A stretch of 64,000 nt of DNA from Smittia aterrima (GCA_033063855.1 CP093831.1:21266001-21330000); one strand, 5' to 3'. Positions 24,541-34,705 are shown, counted from the first letter of the stretch. Translations and numbers: made by a program. Notes: a model not told the origin generated them from the sequence alone.

Positions 24541-24915
24541 TTAAGCTTTCTTTTCGGTCTTCTTTGGCAACAAAACGGCTTGGATGTTGGGCAAGACACC
24601 GCCTTGTGCGATTGTGACTCCCGAAAGGAGTTTGTTCAATTCCTCGTCGTTACGGATGGCCAATTGCAAATGACGTGGGATGATTCTGGTCTTCTTGTTG
24701 TCACGGGCAGCGTTGCCAGCCAACTCAAGAACTTCAGCGGCTAAGTATTCCATGACGGCAGCCAAGTAAACTGGAGCTCCGGCACCAACACGTTCTGCGT
24801 AGTTTCCTTTGCGCAACAAACGATGAATACGACCAACTGGGAATTGAAGTCCAGCACGGTTTGATCGGGACTTTGCCTTTGACTTAACTTTTCCTCCTTT
24901 GCCGCGGCCTGACAT
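24541..24915 (-). CDS. H2A: Histone H2A (edge copy)
   Basis: Complete 124-residue core histone with MSGRGKGGK tail, the [13 protein letters not shown] start of the fold, the [18 protein letters not shown] helix that supplies part of the nucleosome acidic patch, and a short PKKTEKKA C-terminus without an SQ motif, so it is neither H2A.X nor H2A.Z. The protein is identical to the copies in the clean units, while the flanks differ slightly. It is divergent from the chimeric H2B/H1 gene on its right, separated by the duplicated promoter. TATAAATA on the minus strand at 25000-25007 drives it, and its stem-loop is intact. It is probably functional although it sits in a rearranged unit. Confidence 0.95.
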   Translation of the reverse strand: MSGRGKGGKVKSKAKSRSNRAGLQFPVGRIHRLLRKGNYAERVGAGAPVYLAAVMEYLAAEVLELAGNAARDNKKTRIIPRHLQLAIRNDEELNKLLSGVTIAQGGVLPNIQAVLLPKKTEKKA

Positions 24916-25292
24916 GTTGATTTTCTTTTTAGTTTGAGAGAGATGTGAAGCGATCGAAAATTCGATTTATGCTGAAGCGTTTGTACGAGCGTGCACAAAT
25001 ATTTATACAAAAGTACGAATAAGAGAAAACCAGAGAGGCGTGGCTTAGAGCGGAGAGGAAAAAATTGTGTATAAGTATTGTTGCGTTTTGTGTGAGAGCT
25101 TCAGTATCGTCTTGAATTTTCAACGAAACACATCGAAATGGCACCGCCGAAAACTATTTATACAAAAGTACGAATAAGAGAAAACCAGAGAGGCGTGGCT
25201 TAGAGCGGAGAGGAAAAAATTGTGTATAAGTATTGTTGCGTTTTGTGTGAGAGCTTCAGTATCGTCTTGAATTTTCAACGAAACACATCGAA
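24916..25292. promoter_or_regulatory. H2A/H2B divergent promoter with a 155-bp tandem duplication
   Basis: Segment 25001-25155 is repeated exactly or nearly so at 25156-25310. Each copy carries the H2A-facing TATAAATA (25000-25007, 25155-25162), the GGCGTGGCTTAGAGCGG block, the H2B-facing TATAAGTA (25070-25077, 25225-25232) and the H2B leader up to codon 6. The junction falls on a shared CTATTTATA. Clean units have 230-231 bases between H2A and H2B; here there are 377. Confidence 0.9.
25138..25203 (+). pseudogene. Orphan H2B start created by the promoter duplication
   Basis: The first promoter copy carries an H2B ATG that reads MAPPKT and then runs into the second promoter copy, stopping at TAG after 21 codons. 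Transcripts from the left TATA would contain this short frame upstream of the chimeric gene. Confidence 0.7.
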
Positions 25293-26048
25293 ATGGCACC
25301 GCCGAAAACTAGTGGAAAAGCTGCAAAGAAAGCCGGAAAGGCACAAAAGAACATCTCGAAAACAGCAAAAACTCATCCGCCAGTCAGTGACATGGTCGTG
25401 AATGCAATCAAAACCTTAAACGACCTTGGTGGCTCATCTTTCCAAGCAATCAAGAAATTCTTATCTGTCCAATACAAGGTTGACGTCGAAAAGTTGGCTC
25501 CATTCATCAAGAAATATCTGAAATCTGCCGTCGAAAAGGGTCAATTGCTCCAAACTAAAGGCAAAGGAGCCTCAGGTTCATTCAAGTTGCCCGCTGCAAG
25601 CAAGACGCATGTTGGCTGCTCTGACCTTTGTTTAACACCAAAGAAGACCGTAGAACCAGCAAGCGCCAAGCCAAAAGAGGCAGCTGGAGAGGAGAAACCT
25701 GCAGCCAAGGAATCTGTTGCATCACCAAGTGAGAAACCAGTCAGTGACATGGTCGTGAATGCTATCAAAACCTTAAACGACCTTGGTGGCTCATCTTTCC
25801 AAGCAATCAAGAAGTTCTTGGCTGCCCAATACAAGGTTGACGTCGAGAAGTTGGCTCCATTCATCAAGAAATATCTGAAATCTGCCGTCGAAAAGGGTCA
25901 ATTGCTTCAAACTAAAGGCAAAGGAGCCTCGGGTTCATTCAAGTTGCCCGCTGCAAGCAAGACGGATGTTGGCTGCTCTGACCTTTGTTTAACACCAAAG
26001 AAGACCGTAGAACCAGCAAGCGCCAAGCCAAAAGAGGCAGCTGGATAG
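25293..26048 (+). CDS. Chimeric histone: H2B N-terminal tail + two tandem H1 globular domains
   Basis: An uninterrupted 251-codon frame. Residues 1-23 (MAPPKTSGKAAKKAGKAQKN then ISK) equal the H2B tail. At residue 24 it switches to H1 sequence (AKTHPPVSDMVVNA). A winged-helix linker-histone domain with its linker occupies residues 30-148 and is repeated from 149 to 251; the period is 357 bases (119 codons). Both copies share changes absent from canonical H1: KERGGSSLQ is replaced by NDLGGSSFQ, a Cys-containing insertion VGCSDLCLTPKK follows PAASK, and three linker lysines have become Glu (KPKEAAGEEKPAAKES). The domain copies differ only at a few sites (KKFLSV or KKFLAA; THVG or TDVG). A TAG replaces the Glu codon after KEAAG; beyond it a short KNPVAVKKTK remnant remains, so the Lys-rich H1 tail is missing. 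It uses the H2B promoter, but the downstream stem-loop is destroyed. It could be a novel two-domain linker histone, reminiscent in layout of yeast Hho1, or a fresh pseudogene that is still open. Confidence 0.85.
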   Translation: MAPPKTSGKAAKKAGKAQKNISKTAKTHPPVSDMVVNAIKTLNDLGGSSFQAIKKFLSVQYKVDVEKLAPFIKKYLKSAVEKGQLLQTKGKGASGSFKLPAASKTHVGCSDLCLTPKKTVEPASAKPKEAAGEEKPAAKESVASPSEKPVSDMVVNAIKTLNDLGGSSFQAIKKFLAAQYKVDVEKLAPFIKKYLKSAVEKGQLLQTKGKGASGSFKLPAASKTDVGCSDLCLTPKKTVEPASAKPKEAAG

Positions 26049-26295
26049 AAGAACCCAGTTGCTGTCAAGAAGACAAAATAAGTTAATTAATGTTCAGATG
26101 CCCATTAAAATACAAAATAGTAGACTAACAAAAGAAAGAAAAGTATTTAAACTATGTAACTTGAAAAAATCGAACAATGAAACTAGGAGCTGTGAATAAA
26201 ATAATCATTTTGAAATGACAAACTTTTTATTTTTTTTGTACTTTAATTAACTTTTTAAGAGAACGTACTTTAATAACGTACCATTAATAGCTCAG
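26049..26295 (+). other. Decayed H1 3' region without a stem-loop
   Basis: Retains the order of the H1 downstream sequence (GTTCAGATGCCCATT, GACTAACAAAA, AACTAGGAGCTGTGAATAAAATAA, TTTGTACTTTAATTAAC). Where clean H1 genes have AGTCCT-TTTC-AGGACT, this copy reads ACAAAATAGTAGACTAAC, so no hairpin can form. AATAAA-like elements near 26200 could serve as poly(A) signals. Confidence 0.8.
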
Positions 26296-26379
26296 ATGCC
26301 GAAAGCATCACGAAAACGCGGCGCAGCAAAAGTTCATCTCCCTGAGCCGATTCCAGAAACCGATCCAGTGATTCAGTAA
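26296..26379 (+). other. Short unidentified open frame
   Basis: 27 codons beginning MPKASRKRGAAKVHLPEP and ending PVIQ. Basic start, no domain recognised. It abuts the Grip84 fragment, which runs the opposite way. It may be a captured first exon of some basic protein or chance. Confidence 0.25.
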
Positions 26380-26384
26380 ATCAG

Positions 26385-27345
26385 GATAAGTGAGCATACA
26401 ATTCTTCAAGCAGTGATCCAGAAAATCATCATGTACTATTAAATATTTTGAATTGCGTTCATCATTCGTTGACGCAATGTGAAAGCTGCTCGATAGAGCT
26501 CTGAAGTTGAATGATCAAATTTCTACATTCTTGATAGCTAGCGATCGTTCATAGTTCTGTTCATCCGTGTGCAAGAACTTTAAACTCGCTTGAGAGTGAT
26601 TTAAGACGACGCGTTTACCGCACTCACGAACGACATTCAAATCTTTTCCTGTGCGTAAGATGATGTCAGCTTGTTTCTCCAGAAACCTTGGCACTTTCTC
26701 GCTTTTCGTGACGTAATCTTTCTCCCAATAATCGTCGTCATATTGTTCGTTTTGATTTGGATTTTGGCACCCCTTCTCATTATCTTCGACGAGGAACTCC
26801 GACCTGGGGGCTTGAATAACGTCCTTGAAAATCCAAAGTTTGAGTATTTCCATTAATGGTTCAGCGGCTTTTTGCGTGAGATAAATTAAAATTTGCTGAG
26901 AATTCTTATCGCCGCTGTACAGATCAATGTTGTCGTGTGAAGACGAGTTAATACGTTTACCCTCGAACATTTCGATATTGAAGCATATTGCAGACCTTTG
27001 TGATTGTTTCCATGTTGAATAATGGGACGCAAATAGAAGAGTAACTTGTGGAGATTCTTGCTTTACATAAGTGCATCATTGTAAGTGCATCAGCTCAAAA
27101 TGTGCAATCGTTCCATAATAATCAGCAACGAGCTTGCTAATTGCAGCTGAGAGAGCTTGTAAAACTTGTCCGCTTTCAGGAGCTCTGGAGATCTCAATGA
27201 AGTCTTGGATTTGAAAGAAATAACTTGCCAATGGCGGTACATCGTAGAGAATATCACAAATCGATTCGTGAATCTGCTCGTTCAAATCAAACTCGATAAT
27301 GCTAATCTTACTATCTGACCAGTTGTGAATCATTTTGTATCGTAA
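26385..27345 (-). pseudogene. Grip84: Broken Grip84/GCP2 (gamma-tubulin complex) fragment
   Basis: Read leftwards from 27345: DRLRYKMIHNW, then IDILYDVPPLASYFF-like sequence and SGQVLQALSAAISKLVADYY, which match the GCP2 N-terminal helical region. A local duplication of TGATGCACTTA near 27070-27090 adds a stop and shifts the frame. KVCNMLQYRNV then appears in a second frame, and the 26515-26970 frame gives LTQKAAEPLMEILKLWIFKD, VIQAPRSEFLVEDNE, YDDDYWEKDYV and LRTGKDLNVVRECGK, the highly conserved GCP2 core. After a stop at 26515, IVHDDFLDHCLKNC-like residues continue to about 26390. Several frameshifts and stops rule out a working gene. It covers roughly 300 of about 850 expected residues. 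In the array it separates the chimeric histone from the first regular unit. Confidence 0.8.
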
Positions 27346-27383
27346 GCGATCGTTTTCATCTTAGGCACAATTAAAATTCCACT

Positions 27384-27542
27384 GATTCCATTCTAAGATC
27401 AAAGTATTTAGAAGCTTACACGATAACGGACGTCTCGAGTCTGCATTCGATGCTGCATTTGAAGGTGAAAGTATCATTAGTTTGCATACGAAACAATTGA
27501 TTGTCGATGGACTTTTGAATTGCAATTCGAAACAAATTTAAA
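27384..27542 (+). other. Unidentified coding-like fragment
   Basis: A 50-codon open stretch with protein-like composition, including NGRLESAFDAAFEGESIISL followed by HTKQLIVDGLLNC, ending in TAA and preceded by a stop. No family recognised. It lies opposite in strand to the Grip84 fragment and may be a second captured gene piece. Confidence 0.3.
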
Positions 27543-27718
27543 CCTTTAAACCCTAAAGTGAAATTAATGTTGCAACTTCAGCTGTTTGCGTCAACATGAC
27601 ATAAAGTGCCAATCAAAAGATTCTCGAGTTTTGAAGTCACAAATGATCGGATTTATTGCACATAATTATCGTTGCCCACTCAATCGAGAAAGAGAAAACA
27701 TTGAAATCCATTTTCTCC
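27543..27718. other. Foreign sequence up to the array boundary
   Basis: No match to histone spacer. Homology to the clean units begins abruptly at about 27719 (ATGGAGATTAATTTAAG), 13 bases beyond the H3 stop, so the H3 downstream region with its stem-loop is missing. Confidence 0.7.
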
Positions 27719-27731
27719 GATGGAGATTAAT

Positions 27732-28172
27732 TTAAGCACGTTCTCCACGGATACGACGAGCCAATTGGATGTCTTTTGGCATTATGGTGACTCGCTTGGC
27801 GTGGATGGCGCACAAGTTGGTATCTTCGAACAAACCGACGAGGTAAGCTTCAGATGCTTCTTGAAGAGCCATGACTGCCGACGATTGGAAACGCAAGTCA
27901 GTCTTGAAATCTTGGGCAATCTTACGAACAAGGCGCTGGAAAGGCAACTTGCGGATCAACAACTCAGTTGATTTCTGATAACGACGGATCTCACGAAGAG
28001 CGACGGTACCAGGTCGGTAACGATGAGGCTTCATCACTCCTCCAGTGGCTGGTGCAGATTTACCGGCAGTTTCAGTACGGGCAGTTTCAGTACGGGCAGC
28101 CTTGGTTGCCGATTGTTTACATGGAGCTTTTCCTCCAGTCGATTTACGAGCGGTTTGCTTGGTACGGGCCAT
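27732..28172 (-). CDS. H3: Variant histone H3 with a 10-residue tail insertion (edge copy, unit 1)
   Basis: Open 146-codon frame, ten longer than canonical H3. The fold is complete. The tail carries an insertion TETARTETAG between R26 and K27, built from a 15-base tandem duplication. It also has four substitutions relative to the other copies: R17C, L20S, K36M (canonical numbering) and E73K. K36M replaces a key methylation site. The promoter lacks the TATAAATA present in other copies (GTGCTAGTTTCAGGGGGTAAATTC replaces it), and no stem-loop follows the stop. The frame is intact, but both expression signals are gone, so a decaying edge copy is most likely. If it is expressed, the altered tail would be striking. 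Confidence 0.85.
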   Translation of the reverse strand: MARTKQTARKSTGGKAPCKQSATKAARTETARTETAGKSAPATGGVMKPHRYRPGTVALREIRRYQKSTELLIRKLPFQRLVRKIAQDFKTDLRFQSSAVMALQEASEAYLVGLFEDTNLCAIHAKRVTIMPKDIQLARRIRGERA

Positions 28173-29054
<882 letters not shown>

Positions 29055-29101
29055 GCTAACTAACATCAAATTATCAGCTGCCTACAAAACAACATTAAAA
29101 C

Positions 29102-29117
29102 GGTCTTTTTCAAGACC
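29102..29117 (+). terminator. Histone stem-loop, H4 unit 1
   Basis: GGTCTT-TTTC-AAGACC, 48 bases after the stop, with ACCAACAAATAAA downstream where a U7-type purine-rich element (AAAGAAAAGAAA) follows. Confidence 0.9.
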
Positions 29118-29654
29118 AACAAATAAATTTAAAGAAAAGAAATCAATTTGCTTCGACCAAAATTCATTTTACGAGAATAAAAATATAGTTTAATTAAATA
29201 AAAATATTGAAATCATTACATAAGGAGCCCAGAAAAGTATTTTTATTGAATGTTTGATGCCCAATGAGAGTTTTTATCTAATTGTTAAAAATAAAGAATC
29301 ACGAGAATAAAAAATGTAGTTTAGTTAAATAAAATTATTAGAAAAGTCGCCCATAGAATTTTATTTAATTAAATTATTTGCCTTATGAACCCAGATAATT
29401 TTCATTTCATTCAAAGGAGAAATTCTCAGACGGAAAAAACCAAATAAATTAATTATACTTTTTATTTCTGAATCGATTCACAGCGAAAATCTTCGAAACC
29501 TACAAAGCAAACAAATATTTCGGTTGCCGTCAAAGGCTTTATTTTATTCGATTTCATGGGAGACGTTTAAATAAATTTAATTATAGGGAACTTTGGCAAC
29601 AAGAAATAAAATATATTAAGTTAATTAAATTCTTTTTCTTTTAAATATTTTTGT

Positions 29655-29670
29655 CGTCCTAAAAAGGACG
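29655..29670 (-). terminator. Histone stem-loop, H2A unit 1
   Basis: On the minus strand CGTCCT-TTTT-AGGACG, 27 bases after the H2A stop. Confidence 0.9.
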
Positions 29671-29697
29671 GTTTTAAATTGGATGCGGTGAAGAGAT

Positions 29698-30072
29698 TTA
29701 AGCTTTCTTTTCGGTCTTCTTTGGCAACAAAACGGCTTGGATGTTGGGCAAGACACCGCCTTGTGCGATTGTGACTCCCGAAAGGAGTTTGTTCAATTCC
29801 TCGTCGTTACGGATGGCCAATTGCAAATGACGTGGGATGATTCTGGTCTTCTTGTTGTCACGGGCAGCGTTGCCAGCCAACTCAAGAACTTCAGCGGCCA
29901 AGTATTCCATGACGGCAGCCAAGTAAACTGGAGCTCCGGCACCAACACGTTCTGCGTAGTTTCCTTTGCGCAACAAACGATGAATACGACCAACTGGGAA
30001 TTGAAGTCCAGCACGGTTTGATCGGGACTTTGCCTTTGACTTAACTTTTCCTCCTTTGCCGCGGCCTGACAT
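29698..30072 (-). CDS. H2A: Histone H2A, unit 1
   Basis: Complete 124-residue replication-type H2A, identical in protein to the edge copy and units 2, 3 and 7. The acidic-patch residues of the [13 protein letters not shown] helix and RNDEELNK are all present. Transcribed divergently from H2B with 230 bases between the start codons, from TATAAATA at 30165-30172. Confidence 0.97.
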   Translation of the reverse strand: MSGRGKGGKVKSKAKSRSNRAGLQFPVGRIHRLLRKGNYAERVGAGAPVYLAAVMEYLAAEVLELAGNAARDNKKTRIIPRHLQLAIRNDEELNKLLSGVTIAQGGVLPNIQAVLLPKKTEKKA

Positions 30073-30302
30073 GTTGAATTATTTTCTTTTTACTTTGAGA
30101 GAGAACGATGTGAAGCGATCGAAAATTCGATTTATACTGAAGCGTTTGTACGAGCGTGCACAAATATTTATACAAAAGTACGAATAAGAGAAAACCAGAG
30201 AGGCGTGGCTTAGAGCGGAGAGGAAAAAATTGTGTATAAGTATTGTTGCGTTTTGTGTGAGAGCTTCAGTATCGTCTTGAATTTTCAACGAAACACATCG
30301 AA
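30073..30302. promoter_or_regulatory. Divergent H2A/H2B promoter, unit 1
   Basis: 230 bases with one TATA element for each side: 30165-30172 (minus, TATAAATA) and 30235-30242 (plus, TATAAGTA). The GGCGTGGCTTAGAGCGGAGAGG block between them is invariant in all clean units and is the best candidate for a shared activator site. Confidence 0.9.
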
Positions 30303-30677
30303 ATGGCACCGCCGAAAACTAGTGGAAAAGCTGCAAAGAAAGCCGGAAAGGCACAAAAGAACATCTCAAAGGATGGCAAGAAGCATAAGCGCAAGCGAAA
30401 GGAATCTTATGCCATCTACATCTTCAAAGTTCTGAAGCAAGTTCACCCCGACACCGGAATCTCATCAAAAGCAATGAGCATCATGAACAGCTTCGTCAAC
30501 GACATCTTCGAACGCATTGCCGCTGAAGCTTCTCGTTTGGCTCACTACAACAAACGTTCAACCATCACGAGTCGCGAGATTCAAACAGCCGTTCGTCTCT
30601 TGTTGCCCGGTGAATTGGCCAAGCACGCTGTCAGTGAAGGAACCAAAGCCGTCACAAAATATACATCGTCGAAGTAA
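30303..30677 (+). CDS. H2B: Histone H2B, unit 1
   Basis: Complete 124-codon H2B: Lys-rich tail MAPPKTSGKAAKKAGKAQKN, the KRKESYAIYIFKVLKQVHPDTG start of the fold, and the AVTKYTSSK C-terminus carrying the ubiquitylation-site lysine. It forms the dimer with H2A, its divergent neighbour. Its first 23 codons are the same as those at the start of the chimeric gene at 25293. Confidence 0.97.
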   Translation: MAPPKTSGKAAKKAGKAQKNISKDGKKHKRKRKESYAIYIFKVLKQVHPDTGISSKAMSIMNSFVNDIFERIAAEASRLAHYNKRSTITSREIQTAVRLLLPGELAKHAVSEGTKAVTKYTSSK

Positions 30678-31908
30678 ATTGCTTTATCCGACCTCAACTA
30701 AAACCGTCCTTTTTAGGACGACAAAAACATTTGAAAGAAAAAGAAATAATTAACTTGCAATCATATCGACTGAAAAATCATTCTCTTGCCATGAACAAAT
30801 AAAATAAATTTTCTTATATTACAGGAATCGTTTAAATAAAAATTGTGCTTTAATTAATAAAGGTTACGTCTCGATTTGAATTCAAATTATTTTGAATCAA
30901 GTGCCCCAACAAATTTATGTTTTTCTCGCTTGCCCAATTTTTGAGTATATATTGATTTTTGAATCTACTTGAATTAAACAATTTTTTGGCGCTCAGAGAT
31001 AGAACCTTCTGTCTCGCAAAGGAATTTTGTTTTGACTAGATGAAATTAATTATTTTAATTTGTTAACAAAAAATTAATTAAATGCATTGAATTCTAAGCC
31101 ACTCGTTATCATAAGAAGTTTGTTAACTTAATTAATTTTAGTAATCAACGATCGCGCCACACTGAAAGCAAACTTCATTCATTGTGAGAAAAAATTCTCG
31201 TACAAAAATTTCCTTGCAACTCGATTGCTTCAATATTTTGTTTGCTAAATGATTTCATGGTGTTTTTGTACTTTAATTAATAAAAGATTGGTCGTTTAAT
31301 ACAGTTAAGACAATCAGTAATTTTAATTTCAACTTACTAAAATTAACAAAATTTATCTTATGAATCGATGCTAATGCGTAGAAAATCTAACAAAAAATTC
31401 AGTGTAGGCATGTTAGGAAAATACAAATTTTTATTAATTAGAGTAGAATTTTTGATCATGTGAGTTAACACTTTTAAAATAGATTAGTTTGTCTCCAAGT
31501 ATAATCAAAAAGATTTAAAAAAACTTAATTCCAGCATTAGTTATAAGATGTTGAATGTGAATTTTCGTCATTTCGAACTTAATTTCAAAAGTTTTCATCT
31601 TAAATACTATAATTAACAATAAAGTTAATTAAAATATTTCTTTATATTCGAGTAGCTATTTTATTAAGCTTATAGTTTATAAAACATATTCATTAAGTTT
31701 TCATACGCAACTAACTTGAATTAACGATTTCATCAATCGACATAGAAATTTGTGACGGTAATTTCAAAGAAAAATATGAAAGAAGAGGCTTCGTTCTGCA
31801 TTGCTTGAAAATCGAGGGACCTAAACTTCTTCGTTCGCTCGCGTATCGAAAGAAAGTTATTTTCTACCAAGTCTCTTTGAAGAGTTAAAATCAAGTGAAT
31901 TAAACAAA
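30678..31908. other. H2B-H1 spacer, unit 1, with H1 promoter
   Basis: 1231 bases, same length as in unit 2. The last 150 bases carry an invariant GAGGGACCTAAACTTCTTCG and TTCGCTCGCGTATCGAAAG block before the H1 ATG. No TATA element is present at the expected distance, so H1 appears to have a TATA-less promoter. The rest is AT-rich with no gene. Confidence 0.8.
30704..30719 (+). terminator. Histone stem-loop, H2B unit 1
   Basis: CGTCCT-TTTT-AGGACG, 27 bases after the stop; same stem as H2A. Confidence 0.9.
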
Positions 31909-32610
31909 ATGTCTGAAACTACACCAGTTGTTGCATCGCCAGTTGCTGAGAAGCCGGCATCACCACCGAAGAAGGCAGCAAAGTCTGCAGCTGCTGCCAA
32001 ACCCAAGAAGCCAAAGGCAGCAAAAACTCATCCGCCAGTCAGTGACATGGTCGTGAATGCCGTCAAAACCTTGAAAGAACGCGGTGGATCATCTCTCCAA
32101 GCAATCAAGAAGTTCTTGGCTGCCCAATACAAGGTTGACGTCGAGAAGTTGGCTCCATTCATCAAGAAATATCTGAAATCTGCCGTCGAAAAGGGTCAAT
32201 TGCTCCAAACTAAAGGCAAGGGAGCCTCGGGTTCATTCAAGTTGCCCGCTGCCAGCAAAAAGGAAGCTGCACCAAAGAAGGCCGTCAAACCAGCAAGCGC
32301 CAAGCCAAAGAAGGCAGCTGGAGAGAAGAAACCTGCAGCCAAGAAATCAGTTGCAAAGAAACCAAAGGCAGCTGGCAGCCCAACAAAGATCAAGAAGCCC
32401 GTAGCCAAGACAGCTAAGAAACCAGCAGTCGCCAAGCCCGCAAAGAAGGCACCAGCAAAGCCAAAGGCAGCCGCTTCAGCTAAGCCAAAGGTTGTCGCTA
32501 AACCAAAGAAAGCAGCAGCTCCTAAAAAAGCTTCTCCAGCAAAGAAAGCAGCGGCACCGAAGAAGGCTCCCGCAGCAAAGAAACCAGTTGCTGCCAAGAA
32601 AGCAAAATAA
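31909..32610 (+). CDS. H1: Linker histone H1, unit 1
   Basis: Complete 233-codon H1. Ala/Lys/Pro-rich N-terminal tail (1-39), one winged-helix globular domain from about residue 40 to 115 (THPPVSDMVVNA, ERGGSSLQAIKKFL, KGASGSFKLP), and a basic C-terminal tail of PKKAA/KPKAA-type repeats to residue 233. Binds linker DNA at the nucleosome dyad. Transcribed in the same direction as H2B and H4. It supplies the reference for the diverged domains of the chimeric gene. Confidence 0.97.
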   Translation: MSETTPVVASPVAEKPASPPKKAAKSAAAAKPKKPKAAKTHPPVSDMVVNAVKTLKERGGSSLQAIKKFLAAQYKVDVEKLAPFIKKYLKSAVEKGQLLQTKGKGASGSFKLPAASKKEAAPKKAVKPASAKPKKAAGEKKPAAKKSVAKKPKAAGSPTKIKKPVAKTAKKPAVAKPAKKAPAKPKAAASAKPKVVAKPKKAAAPKKASPAKKAAAPKKAPAAKKPVAAKKAK

Positions 32611-32672
32611 ACTAATTAATTTTATGCTTGTCGCCGTAACAAAATCTGACATGTTCAGATGCCCATTGAAAT

Positions 32673-32688
32673 AGTCCTTTTCAGGACT
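32673..32688 (+). terminator. Histone stem-loop, H1 unit 1
   Basis: AGTCCT-TTTC-AGGACT, 63 bases after the H1 stop. Confidence 0.9.
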
Positions 32689-33302
32689 AACAAAAAAATT
32701 GAAAAAGAAAGAAAAGTTAATTAAACTAACTTGAAAAAATCGAGCAATGAAACTGGGAGCTGTGAATAAAATAAATAATCTTTAGGCATTTTTATACTGA
32801 TTTTGAACTGACAAACTTTTTATTTATTTTTGTACTTTAATTAACTTTTATAGGAAAATGTACTTTAATTAAGTTTTATAGAAAAATGTACTTTAATTAA
32901 CTTTTTTTCGCTTATAAATTCTGCGATCGCTTTAAGAACGTTGAAGCTACTGCGTCAGAAAAACTAAATGAAACAAATTTCTTCGAAAACGTAGTATAAT
33001 TAACTTTAGAAAAATGTACGTTAACTAACTTTTTTTTAAATCTACTATAACTAATTTTTTTTTCTTAAATATTTTGCGTATTGGATGAGAACGAATCATC
33101 GTTGACGAAAATAAAAAAAAAACAAATTTATGAAAAATGTACTCTAATTAACTTTTTATAAAATCTACTATAATTAACTTTATTTTTCAAAATGTTTGAC
33201 AGCCGTTTCATCTGAAATTACATGATTAAACAATAAAATTCATTTTATTTCTTGAGATCATAAGTTAACTTAATTAATTTCTTTTCTTTGTAATTTTTTT
33301 GT

Positions 33303-33318
33303 GGTCTTGAAAAAGACC
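33303..33318 (-). terminator. Histone stem-loop, H3 unit 2
   Basis: On the minus strand GGTCTT-TTTC-AAGACC, 30 bases after the stop. Confidence 0.9.
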
Positions 33319-33347
33319 GTTTTGTATATTGACGAATGGAGATTAAT

Positions 33348-34642
<1,295 letters not shown>

Positions 34643-34689
34643 GCTAACTAACATCAAATTATCAGCTGCCTACAAAACAACATTAAAAC

Positions 34690-34705
34690 GGTCTTTTTCA
34701 AGACC
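34690..34705 (+). terminator. Histone stem-loop, H4 unit 2
   Basis: GGTCTT-TTTC-AAGACC followed by ACCAACAAATAAA. Confidence 0.9.

Larger units (their letters stand above)
29055..29697. other. H4-H2A spacer, unit 1
   Basis: 643 bases of AT-rich sequence between two convergent 3' ends. Apart from the two stem-loops listed separately, no gene is seen. Confidence 0.85.
32611..33347. other. H1-H3 spacer, unit 1, with TTAATTAA repeats
   Basis: 737 bases between convergent 3' ends. The centre has repeated AATGTACTTTAATTAACTTTT and CTACTATAATTAACTTTATT words. This unit has one more repeat than units 2 and 7, which accounts for about 30 bases of length difference. Confidence 0.85.

Noticed and set aside
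24541..24915. H2A.X or H2A.Z identity for the edge H2A
   Set aside because: No C-terminal SQ motif and no H2A.Z-type loop; the protein equals the other replication-type copies.
29737..30021. 94-codon frame antisense to H2A, also at 35325, 40880, 57223 and 62702
   Set aside because: It is a shadow of H2A codons on the opposite strand and keeps its length only because H2A is conserved.
32196..32597. 133-codon Ala/Phe/Gly-rich frame antisense to H1 (also at 37785, 43437 and 59614)
   Set aside because: It is the mirror of the Lys/Ala/Pro-rich H1 tail, whose codons lack stops in antisense; no start signal or conservation of its own.
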